From Pollutimonas harenae (GTDB lineage Bacteria > Pseudomonadota > Gammaproteobacteria > Burkholderiales > Burkholderiaceae_B), in the NCBI RefSeq assembly GCF_004153685.1, contig NZ_SDQD01000001.1, positions 992,001-1,056,000 on the forward strand: a stretch of DNA of 64,000 bases. The letters are read 5' to 3'. A program made the position numbers and the translations under genes. Positions 22,454 to 30,151 of the stretch are shown here, in pieces (within the stretch, counting starts at the first letter, position 1; each line of letters opens with the position of its first letter). A model generated the notes under the pieces. It searched no databases and was not told the origin of the DNA. It was given only the letters and a program-made list of their open reading frames with translations.

Positions 22454-22843
22454 ATGGCAACACGCGATGTGGTTTTTTCACCGAAGCGCCAAGAGTTATA
22501 TGAGCGCAACCGTTATTCCCCCGCCATTCGGTCCAATGGCTTTCTGTTCGTGTCGGGGCAGGTGGGTAGCCTGGAAGATGGTTCACCCCAACAGGGTCTG
22601 AAAGCGCAGGTTCGTCAGGCGTTCGAGAATCTGAATGCCATCCTGGCGGCAGCGGGCTGCAGCTTTGACGATGTGGTCGATGTAACGGTTTTCATGGTCG
22701 ATCCCGCGTCGACATTCGAGGAGATCTGGGAGGTGGTGCCCGAGTATTGGGGCGAGGCACCACATCCGACGCTGACCGCTGTGGGCGTGACCTGGCTTTA
22801 TGGCTATGATTTCGAGATCAAGGTGATTGCCAAATTGCCTTGA
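22454..22843 (+). CDS. RidA family protein
   Basis: 129 residues from the ATG at 22454, with a GGAG site upstream; the open frame runs 12 residues further without support. The RidA/YjgF/UK114 fold is evident: YSPAIRSNGFLFVSGQVGS and QVRQAFENLNAILAAAGCSFDDVVDVTVF. Canonical RidA deaminates reactive enamine intermediates and uses an Arg near residue 105. That region here reads PTLTAVGVTWLYGYDFEIKV, so the catalytic Arg of the PxRxxV motif is missing. It may have another substrate. Confidence 0.85.
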   Translation: MATRDVVFSPKRQELYERNRYSPAIRSNGFLFVSGQVGSLEDGSPQQGLKAQVRQAFENLNAILAAAGCSFDDVVDVTVFMVDPASTFEEIWEVVPEYWGEAPHPTLTAVGVTWLYGYDFEIKVIAKLP

Positions 22844-22845
22844 TC

Positions 22846-24102
22846 TCAACGCCTCTTGGCTACCGCGTCGCCAGTCACATCTCCTTTTTGGCCGCCGAAA
22901 CTGACCCGTAGGTAATTGGCCAATTCTGCTACCTGGGCATTGTCCAGTGCGTCGGCAAAGCCAGGCATGGCCTGCCGGCCCTGATTGCCAGGAAATTCCT
23001 TTTGGTCCAGTCCATGCAACACCACCTGGAGCAGGTTATTCGGATCGGGATTGCGTATGGTCGAGTTGCCCGCCAGCGCCACGGTTACGTTGGGTTTGCC
23101 TTGGCCATTTGCTGCATGACAGCCTGCGCACAAGGCGAGGTAATGGCTGCGTCCCACCTTGACGGTTTCGTCTTGCTCTGGTGTGGCGGGCTTGAGTGTA
23201 ACGGCTTCGTGCGGGGTATCGCCCGTCAGGTAGCGAACCACGGCCTTGTTGTCGGCCTCTGACAAATAACGTGTGCTGTGATGAAAGGCGTCGTACATGC
23301 CGCCATAGGCGGAGCCTTGCGGTGCAATGCCTTGTGCCAGAAACTGTTGCAGGTCTTTGGCCGCCCAGCCGCGCGCAGCCATAGCCCCGGGCGTGAGGTC
23401 GGGGGCGTGTATGGCTTCGGCAGCGCCGCCTTCAAAGCTCTCGCCCAATTTCAACTGGCCCAGCATGCCGCGTGGCGTGTGGCATTCGGTACAGTGCCCG
23501 AGTACGTTGACCAGGTAGCGCCCGCGTACCCATTCTTCGGAAGAGCCTTCCGACGCGGAGGGCAGTGTATCGGTCAGGAAGAGCAGATTCCAGCCGCGCA
23601 TCAGTGGCCTGAAGTTGAATGGGAAAGGGATCTCGATGGCGCGATTGGGCACGGGGGCGGGTTCTATGCTGCGCAGGTAGGCAAAGATGGCGTCACTGTC
23701 TTCGCGCGATAGGCCTCGATACGAGGTATACGGCATGGCCGGGTAGAGCGGGCCGCCTGGTGCAATGCCATCGTGCAGCACCTTATAGAAGTCGGCAGAG
23801 GTCCATTGCCCTATGCCGTATTCGGGGTCGGGTGTAATGTTGGTGCCGTATATGGTTCCGAACGGCGTGGGAATTGGCACGCCGCCGGCAAAGGGTGCGC
23901 CATCTTTGCTGGTATGGCAGGCGGTGCAATCACCCGCCCGGGCCAGATACTTGCCGCGCGCCAGTAGCTGTTGATCGGGCGCGTTGACCTGCTCGTCGAC
24001 GGCTGAGGTATCGTAATCGGGCTCAAGCACGCCCGACAACACAACACCGCCCACGACCAGCGCCAGCACGACCACGGTTCCGGCAATGGTGGTGACTTTC
24101 AT
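22846..24102 (-). CDS. Triheme cytochrome c, electron-acceptor subunit of the molybdenum hydroxylase
   Basis: 418 residues. An N-terminal hydrophobic anchor (VVVLALVVGGVVLSGVL) places the domains in the periplasm. Three c-type heme sites are visible as CTACH, CTECH and CAGCH, near residues 59, 208 and 328, each with a downstream Met ligand candidate. The layout matches the cytochrome subunits of membrane alcohol and aldehyde dehydrogenases. It is the last gene of the operon, overlapping the Fe-S subunit gene by 4 bp, and should pass electrons to the respiratory chain. Confidence 0.9.
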   Translation of the reverse strand: MKVTTIAGTVVVLALVVGGVVLSGVLEPDYDTSAVDEQVNAPDQQLLARGKYLARAGDCTACHTSKDGAPFAGGVPIPTPFGTIYGTNITPDPEYGIGQWTSADFYKVLHDGIAPGGPLYPAMPYTSYRGLSREDSDAIFAYLRSIEPAPVPNRAIEIPFPFNFRPLMRGWNLLFLTDTLPSASEGSSEEWVRGRYLVNVLGHCTECHTPRGMLGQLKLGESFEGGAAEAIHAPDLTPGAMAARGWAAKDLQQFLAQGIAPQGSAYGGMYDAFHHSTRYLSEADNKAVVRYLTGDTPHEAVTLKPATPEQDETVKVGRSHYLALCAGCHAANGQGKPNVTVALAGNSTIRNPDPNNLLQVVLHGLDQKEFPGNQGRQAMPGFADALDNAQVAELANYLRVSFGGQKGDVTGDAVAKRR

Positions 24103-24653
24103 GCGCGGTCCTCCTTGATCAGGCCGGGTGTTTCAAGAATGACTTGCTTGACCGCCTGGTGGTAGCGCACATAACCCGTGCATCGGCAGATATGATCGTT
24201 CAGGGAGTCGGTGACGTAGGTTTCGATCTGGTCGCGGGCAATGGGTTGACGCTGCAGCCGTTCGATCAGGACGGTGGCCGCATTGACGAAGCCCGGCGTG
24301 CAGTAGCCGCATTGGAAGCTATAGTGATCAAGAAATTTTTGCTGAACGGGTGACAGCGCCGTGATGGCGCCCTGGGCGTCGCGCTGGGCATGGCCTTCGA
24401 TGGTGCGCAATGTGCGGCCGTTGAAGTAGCCGACCCCGGTAATACAGGTACGCATTTCCTCGCTATGTCCATCGTCACGATCAATGATGACGACGCAGGC
24501 CCTGCAAACGCCTTGTCCACAGCCCAGCCGCGTTCCGGTCAAATGGGCATACTCGTGCAGAAAGTCGATCATCATCAGCGTTTCGGGTACTTGAACAGGC
24601 CCGATAGCCTTGCCATTGATGGTCATGGAAACAGTGATGGTGGCCGTGCTCAT
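24099..24653 (-). CDS. (2Fe-2S)-binding subunit of a molybdenum hydroxylase
   Basis: 184 residues. The plant-type ferredoxin domain carries GCGQGVCRACVVIID plus a later Cys, and the all-alpha domain carries CGYCTPGFV and CRCTGYV, together giving the two 2Fe-2S clusters. It belongs to the xanthine dehydrogenase / isoquinoline oxidoreductase small-subunit family (IorA, NicA-like). Both ends overlap its neighbours by ATGA, so the three proteins are made together. It has no signal of its own and probably rides with the Tat-exported large subunit. Confidence 0.93.
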   Translation of the reverse strand: MSTATITVSMTINGKAIGPVQVPETLMMIDFLHEYAHLTGTRLGCGQGVCRACVVIIDRDDGHSEEMRTCITGVGYFNGRTLRTIEGHAQRDAQGAITALSPVQQKFLDHYSFQCGYCTPGFVNAATVLIERLQRQPIARDQIETYVTDSLNDHICRCTGYVRYHQAVKQVILETPGLIKEDRA

Positions 24654-27556
24654 GCCAGCGCCTCCTGGATGTGTTCGGGGGTGACAGGCAGGGAATAAAA
24701 CCGTTGCCCGGTGGCATGATTGATGCCGTTCACGATGGCCGCCACAATCGGTATCATCACGACCTCGGCCATGCCTTTGGGTGGGTCGGTTTCTGATAGG
24801 GGCGGCAAGATGTCGGCGGTTTGTGTCCAGAGCGCCACTTCATTGGCCAGCGGTAAATGGTAGCGGTTGAAATTCCAGGTGCCATTGCCGGGGCCGTCTT
24901 CGTACAGCGGTAAATGTTCGTGCAACGCGTGCCCGATGCCCATTGCCAGCCCGCCTTGGATTTGGCCCGATACCAATTGCGGCGATAGCAGCGTGCCGCA
25001 TTCAACAATCGAATGGTGGTTCAGCAGCTCGACCTTGCCACTGCCCCGGTGTACCGCTACTTCTGCCAGTGCACTGACTGCAGAGTAATAGGTCACCCCG
25101 GCATTGTTGCGCTGCACGGGTGGGTAATGGACGGCCTCGCGGTTGATCATTCTGTACTGGCCACGTGTGGTGCTTTTGGTACCCAGGGTATCGTCCGGTC
25201 CTGCGTCAATGCTGGTGACGGCCCCGTTGGCTGTGCTGGCCGCTGCATTGCTGTGCTGTCCAGCCTGGGCCGCAGACGTATTGCCAAAACATAGTGCCAG
25301 ACCATCCAGGGGCAGGCGCTCGACCTGTTCGCCGATGCGGAAATCTGCTTGCGCCCATTGCCAGCGGTTGAAGCCATGCACGACGGCGCCTACCACCAGC
25401 CCCATGTCGTAAGCCTTGCGAGCCAGCTGTTGCAGGCTGAGCGGCTGCATGCCGGTGGCGGTCAGCATATTGTTTTCCCAGCGTGCGTCTTCACGGCGCA
25501 CGGCGTAAGGTGCGGCCTGACCACCGCCGATGCCGCTGGACCATATGGCCTGGGCGGCCGGCCAAAGGCCGTGCATGAAAACCAGTCTTGCTGCTTCTTG
25601 AGTGGTATGCGTGTAGTAAAACGCCGAGTTCGACGCACTGGCGGGTGAGGCGAATGCCGGTGTCCAGGCGGGATCAGCCGATAGTTTGTCCTGGTCTGCC
25701 TGGCTCATTAAATAAGGGTCGCCTGACGACACCATGGGAAGGTCGGGCCAGTCGGTAAGGGCTACACCGACGTCGACGGCTGGCTGGCCCAGCCAGCGGG
25801 CACAGGCCAGCGCCTGCGAGGTACTCATGCCAGTACCGATCTCTGCGCCGGTGTGACGCAGAATAACCTGGCCTTCAGGTGAAATTTCTACTTTTGCAAA
25901 CGACGATTCCGCGCCGGTGCCAAAGTCTTTTTGTACACATGCAAACCCAACGCCGTACAACTTGCCGGGGTTTTCTGCCTCGTAATCTACCTTGCGTTGC
26001 TTGCGTTCTGTCCAGATGGGGTGGGTCTGGGCCTTTTTCAGGATTTCTTCGGCGCGGATCTCGCCTGCGGGAATGGCGCCCTGCGTGTTTTTCATTCCTG
26101 TTTTCAGAACATTTCTTAAACGGAATTCGATAGGGTCCAGGTCGAGTTCGTGTGCCAGTTCGTCCATTAGCATTTCGGTGGCCGCCATGGACTGCAGCGA
26201 GCCATAGCCTCGAGCAGAGCCTGCATCGACCGCCCGTGTGGCGTCTGCCCGGGCCGTCATGTCGGACTTGGGAAGATAGTAAATGGACTGTGCCGCGGTG
26301 GCGGCCACCATCGCGACCGAAGGCGAGAAATTACAGCGTCCACCACCGTTGGCAACCATATCTGCCGTACAGGACTGAATCATGCCGGTTTTGCGGTCGA
26401 CACTGATTTGGTAGTCCATATCGAAGGCATGCCGCTTGATCGACGTCTGGAATTGTTCGTAGCGGTCATTGGCAATGCGCACAGGCTTGCCGTCTGAATA
26501 CAAGGCACAGACCAGGCCATAGAACGGCATGTTGTAGTGATCTTTGGAGCCATAGCCCACGGTATAACAGGGGTGCATGACCAGCGTGCGGGCCCCGAAA
26601 TGGCTTTTGGCCAACATGTCGGCGGCCGTTGCAGCGACCTCGGCGGGCGACTGGGTGGGAATCACCATATGCATGGTCTGGCTGCCCTCGTCGTACCAGC
26701 AATTGGCATTATCGGGTTCAAGCGCTGCGGTATCGACCGACTGCGACCGATACTTGCGTGTAAGCACCAGCCAGTCTGCCGGCGGGCTTTGGAGCTCATT
26801 GCGAATCTGCTGCGCATGGTACATGCCCTGTGCGCCGACCTCGCCATGATTCTTGCCATCGGGCCACACCGGCAGCCGCTTGCGCATCTGGCTTGGAAAT
26901 ACGGGCGCATCTTTCAGGCTGGAAAACACGTCGTCTGCATAGCCGTCTTTGCCGCCTACGCGTACATAACGGAAAGTACCCCAGGGGTCGCGTTGCAGGG
27001 GGCCAGTGTGTTCGCCGTATTGAATGACGTCGTCCTGAAACTTGAGCGCATCTTTGGCCAGGCGAAACCGGGCGAAATCATGAAATATCAGAATGGCTAC
27101 GGCATGGCCCAGATAGGCGGGTGTCTTGCCCGGCGGCAGCAGCATGTCTTCGCCATAAAAATCAGAAAAGGCCACGCTGTCGCGCGCCAGATCTTCAGCC
27201 GTGACGCTGCGGTCTGGCTTCAGGTCTTCGCCCAGGCGCGATAAATCAAAGCCGGTGTAAAGCGCATCGGCGCGTGTGGTGCGCAAGATAAGGGCATGGC
27301 TTTGCTGGTCGGGCCAGTTGGGTAAGTCGCGCGCCCGTATGTCGCGCGCAAAAATCTTGCTGCCAGTGACTTTGGCGACGCCATCGACCCGGTACCGTGC
27401 GAGTCCGGTGGCGGGGTCCCAGTGCATGGGTGTCAGCAACTTCTGCTCGAAGAGGGCTGCATACGCCTTGGACCCAAACGGTGCAATGTAGGTGGTAACG
27501 CCCGCGAGGGTTGCGGCTTTGAGGAACTGACGCCGCGACAACTTGCTGCTGGCCAT
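24650..27556 (-). CDS. Tat-exported molybdopterin-binding subunit, xanthine dehydrogenase family (IorB-like)
   Basis: 968 residues from the ATG at 27556, with an AGGAG site upstream. The N-terminus has a twin-arginine signal (SRRQFLKAATLAGVTTYIAP), so the folded enzyme is exported. It binds the Mo-pterin cofactor; a candidate catalytic Glu sits in PPKGMAEVVMIP near the C-terminus. The architecture resembles isoquinoline 1-oxidoreductase beta and periplasmic aldehyde oxidoreductases. The substrate is unknown. Gene order is large, small, cytochrome, all overlapping. No XdhC-type maturation gene is adjacent. Confidence 0.9.
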   Translation of the reverse strand: MASSKLSRRQFLKAATLAGVTTYIAPFGSKAYAALFEQKLLTPMHWDPATGLARYRVDGVAKVTGSKIFARDIRARDLPNWPDQQSHALILRTTRADALYTGFDLSRLGEDLKPDRSVTAEDLARDSVAFSDFYGEDMLLPPGKTPAYLGHAVAILIFHDFARFRLAKDALKFQDDVIQYGEHTGPLQRDPWGTFRYVRVGGKDGYADDVFSSLKDAPVFPSQMRKRLPVWPDGKNHGEVGAQGMYHAQQIRNELQSPPADWLVLTRKYRSQSVDTAALEPDNANCWYDEGSQTMHMVIPTQSPAEVAATAADMLAKSHFGARTLVMHPCYTVGYGSKDHYNMPFYGLVCALYSDGKPVRIANDRYEQFQTSIKRHAFDMDYQISVDRKTGMIQSCTADMVANGGGRCNFSPSVAMVAATAAQSIYYLPKSDMTARADATRAVDAGSARGYGSLQSMAATEMLMDELAHELDLDPIEFRLRNVLKTGMKNTQGAIPAGEIRAEEILKKAQTHPIWTERKQRKVDYEAENPGKLYGVGFACVQKDFGTGAESSFAKVEISPEGQVILRHTGAEIGTGMSTSQALACARWLGQPAVDVGVALTDWPDLPMVSSGDPYLMSQADQDKLSADPAWTPAFASPASASNSAFYYTHTTQEAARLVFMHGLWPAAQAIWSSGIGGGQAAPYAVRREDARWENNMLTATGMQPLSLQQLARKAYDMGLVVGAVVHGFNRWQWAQADFRIGEQVERLPLDGLALCFGNTSAAQAGQHSNAAASTANGAVTSIDAGPDDTLGTKSTTRGQYRMINREAVHYPPVQRNNAGVTYYSAVSALAEVAVHRGSGKVELLNHHSIVECGTLLSPQLVSGQIQGGLAMGIGHALHEHLPLYEDGPGNGTWNFNRYHLPLANEVALWTQTADILPPLSETDPPKGMAEVVMIPIVAAIVNGINHATGQRFYSLPVTPEHIQEALA

Positions 27557-27753
27557 TCTGCTGGACTCCTGGGAAATCGGTTCGGAATGCAGGCTTTTGC
27601 CTGCTTCTGGCAGCAACCTCAGGAAACGGTAACAGAATTGGCTGTGATTCGATACGGTGATAACCGCTAGGCCAGGCCATCATTCCAGGGGTGCACCATA
27701 GTGGCGCTCAGCACGTGGCCGTCATCGGACATACGGGTCCTGCATAAGAAACT

Positions 27754-27764
27754 GGGGGGGGGGG
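27754..27764 (+). repeat. Homopolymer tract of 11 G
   Basis: Eleven consecutive G on the plus strand, 115 bp upstream of the serine hydrolase start. Tracts this long slip during replication. In Bordetella, C/G tracts in fim promoters cause phase variation, so a similar effect on this hydrolase or on the divergent operon is possible but unproven. Confidence 0.85.
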
Positions 27765-27834
27765 TCGTCAAAGCAAGAAAATGGATACAAATGTTAATTA
27801 TCGAAAACCTTGTCCACTTGTAGAATCGTCGACA

Positions 27835-27853
27835 GTCCCACTTCAAGTGGGAC
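27835..27853. promoter_or_regulatory. 19-bp palindrome before the serine hydrolase
   Basis: GTCCCACTT-C-AAGTGGGAC is perfectly symmetrical with a single central base and lies 26 bp before the ATG. With a 1-nt centre it is more likely an operator than an RNA hairpin. Confidence 0.6.
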
Positions 27854-27879
27854 GTTCACCCAAGAAAAGGAGAGGGACG

Positions 27880-29217
27880 ATGTCAAGGCAGGTGATTAAT
27901 TACGGGGTTTCCTTGAGCAAGGTGGCCGTGGCCTCATGGCTGCTGGCATTTTCGGCGGCGGCGTTTTCTGCGCCAGAACTGTCCAAGGCCACACCTGAAG
28001 ATGCGGGGATGTCTTCAGAGCGGCTGGCAAAACTAAAAAACTATTTTGATCAAGAGGCCGAGGCGGGCCGGCTTCCGGGGGGCGTAATCGCCATTGCCCG
28101 AGACGGCAAGCTCGTCATGCACGAATCCTTCGGGGCACAGAACCCCAGCGAAGAAGGCACCATGCCCAATGATGCAATTTTTCGCATCTACTCAATGACC
28201 AAGCCACTCGTGTCAGTGGCGGCCATGCAGTTGGTCGAAGATGGAACAGTCCAGCTTACCGATCCTGTTTCCAAATGGTTGCCCGAGTTCAAGGACATGA
28301 AAGTAAGCACAGGCACCAAAGGCACCGACGGGAAAATGACATATGAACAGGTCCCGGCGAAGCAAGCGATGACGGTCCAGGACTTGCTGCGTCATACGGC
28401 AGGCCTGGCTTATGGCGAGATTACCACCAATGAGGAGATCAAAAAGGCTTATCAGGCGGCGGGCGCCTACAAGCCAGGCGAGGGTGAGTTCGATTCAAGG
28501 GGCGTAACGCCTGCAGAGCAAGTCGCAGCACTTGCCAAAGCGCCTCTGGCGCATCAGCCGGGTACGGTTTGGGAATACAGTCTGGCTGCTGATGTCCTGG
28601 GCCGGGTCGTTGAGTCTGCTTCAGACAAAACGCTGGGTGAGTTTTTGAATGAGCGGGTTTTTTCACCCTTAAAGATGCAAGACACGGGTTTCCATGTTCC
28701 GGCTCCAAAGCAAAGCCGTCTTGCTGAACCCTTTGAAGTCGATCCGTGGTCCGAAAAAAAATACCCCCTGCTGGATGTATCGGCGCCACCCAAGAATGAT
28801 TCTGGCGGTGCGGGGGCGGTGTCAACGGCGCTAGACTATCTGCGTTTCTCCCAGATGCTGCTCAATGGCGGCAAGCTTGATGACGCCCAGGTCCTAAGCC
28901 CGGCCACGGTTAGATTAATGGCTTCCGATCACTTGGGCGACCGTAAATCCAACCCCTTGAATCCCGGTGCCTTGCTGCTTGGAACACCCGAGGGATACAC
29001 CTTTGGTTTGGGATTTCTTGTGCGGGAAGAGCCAGGTATGGCGGGTGTTCATGGGTCGGTAGGCGAATTCATGTGGGCAGGATACGCCGGCACTTTTTTC
29101 TGGGTTGACCCGGAAGAGGAGCTTGTTGCCGTGTTAATGACTCAGCAGTCTGGTCCGTCACGTGCGCACTATCGCCGGGCCATGAAAAACTTGGTCAGCC
29201 AGGCGATTATTGATTGA
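27880..29217 (+). CDS. Exported serine hydrolase, beta-lactamase class C / EstB esterase family
   Basis: 445 residues from the ATG at 27880, which has an AGGAG site; an N-terminal signal peptide ends near FSAAAFSAPEL. The penicillin-binding-fold catalytic elements are present: nucleophile Ser and Lys in YSMTK, a Tyr in EYSLAAD corresponding to the YxN position, and HGSVGEF near the C-terminus for the KTG/HxG position. This variant is typical of EstB-like esterases and uncharacterised beta-lactamase-related proteins rather than true cephalosporinases. It is likely periplasmic or secreted. Confidence 0.88.
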   Translation: MSRQVINYGVSLSKVAVASWLLAFSAAAFSAPELSKATPEDAGMSSERLAKLKNYFDQEAEAGRLPGGVIAIARDGKLVMHESFGAQNPSEEGTMPNDAIFRIYSMTKPLVSVAAMQLVEDGTVQLTDPVSKWLPEFKDMKVSTGTKGTDGKMTYEQVPAKQAMTVQDLLRHTAGLAYGEITTNEEIKKAYQAAGAYKPGEGEFDSRGVTPAEQVAALAKAPLAHQPGTVWEYSLAADVLGRVVESASDKTLGEFLNERVFSPLKMQDTGFHVPAPKQSRLAEPFEVDPWSEKKYPLLDVSAPPKNDSGGAGAVSTALDYLRFSQMLLNGGKLDDAQVLSPATVRLMASDHLGDRKSNPLNPGALLLGTPEGYTFGLGFLVREEPGMAGVHGSVGEFMWAGYAGTFFWVDPEEELVAVLMTQQSGPSRAHYRRAMKNLVSQAIID

Positions 29218-29220
29218 TTC

Positions 29221-29287
29221 TGGCCGGCCCAGGCCCGAACAGGTTCAAGCTGTATCGGCTTCTATCTTGACTTTCCTGGGCCGGCCA
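29221..29287. repeat. 13-bp perfect inverted repeat around the 3' end of the RAYT-like gene
   Basis: TGGCCGGCCCAGG (29221-29233) and CCTGGGCCGGCCA (29275-29287) are exact reverse complements 41 bp apart. The second arm lies in the coding region for the GRPR motif and the first lies past the stop. It could fold the end of the transcript, or be a REP-like remnant. Confidence 0.65.
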
Positions 29288-30000
29288 CGCGGCGCCGGCG
29301 CAATCCTTCGCGTTGTTAGCGACGCCATTCTCGCCAAAAAATCGGCTTCACCCAGCACCCACTGCCCGAACAAAGCTTGTTCAATGCGATGGCTCTGCGT
29401 GCTGGACAAGCCGTGGCCCAGGCGTTCGCGGTAGTTGGCCTGGCGGGCAAAAGGAGTATTGCCGTCTTGCCAGTAGTCGTGGTGGTCGGTCAACAGGGTC
29501 TGGGGGACTGCGGCTTGCCTGGTGGACTGACCCTCGGGCTGCGCGGCATATATACCCGCCCGTAATCCGGTGTGCGTGCCGGCCGATGACCAGGGCCAAC
29601 GTTCGGCCCGGTCCACATAGTGCAGTTGCACCGGCAGGGACTCGAGCCAGATCATGGCGGGCAGCACCCATTGACCTGGTTCTATCAGTGCGCTGCGATA
29701 GCGGCCGGTAAAGACGCGGCCGTGACGCATAGAGGTGGCCATGTGCCGGCCCAGCGACTGCACCAGGCGCGCCATGCTTTGTGCGTCGCCGGGGGTGGCC
29801 AGCAGGGTGATGCGGTCGTTCAGCAGCAGCCAGGCATGCAGCGCGATGTGGTGTTCATGCACGTCGCGCCGCAGCCATGTCAGTATTTGGTCGAGTTGCA
29901 CCTCGGGAGTGGGGTCGTTGACGGCCGCCAAGGGATAGGCAAATTCTGCTTGTACAAGCTGGGGAATTTGCGGGGCGTACAGGCGTGGCAGTCGGGCCAT
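29245..30000 (-). CDS. RAYT-like (REP-associated Y1 transposase) protein lacking catalytic residues
   Basis: 251 residues starting MARLPRLYAPQIP. The sequence follows the RAYT pattern through its length: LLLNDRITLLATP where active members have MPNHVHLLLTP, then SLGRHMATSM...FTGRYRSALIE, AMIWLESLPVQ where active members have a Tyr in YIELNPVRA, ERWPWSSAGTH, and a C-terminal AT-hook-like RGRPRK. Both His of the HUH motif and the usual Tyr are gone. It is intact as a frame, which suggests a domesticated DNA-binding protein rather than a transposase. The assignment is by eye. Confidence 0.75.
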   Translation of the reverse strand: MARLPRLYAPQIPQLVQAEFAYPLAAVNDPTPEVQLDQILTWLRRDVHEHHIALHAWLLLNDRITLLATPGDAQSMARLVQSLGRHMATSMRHGRVFTGRYRSALIEPGQWVLPAMIWLESLPVQLHYVDRAERWPWSSAGTHTGLRAGIYAAQPEGQSTRQAAVPQTLLTDHHDYWQDGNTPFARQANYRERLGHGLSSTQSHRIEQALFGQWVLGEADFLARMASLTTRRIAPAPRGRPRKVKIEADTA

Positions 30001-30151
30001 GGCGGCGGTTCAATAGCGTGGTTCAGGCGCGTATTCTAACGCGTGCAAGCACCACCGGAATGATTTAACCTAAGGTCTTGGGTCGATGCTAGGCACGTGC
30101 TCTGCTGCCCTGCCTGCTTGTTCGGCGTATTCAGACTTGGGAGTTTTAGCC

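Larger units (their letters stand above)
27557..27879. other. Divergent intergenic region between the Moco operon and the serine hydrolase
   Basis: A 323-bp non-coding stretch that should hold both divergent promoters. It contains an uninterrupted run of eleven G (27754-27764) and a 19-bp palindrome (27835-27853), both listed separately. No credible small gene was seen; a frame opening at 27781 simply extends the hydrolase upstream without a ribosome-binding site. Confidence 0.6.
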
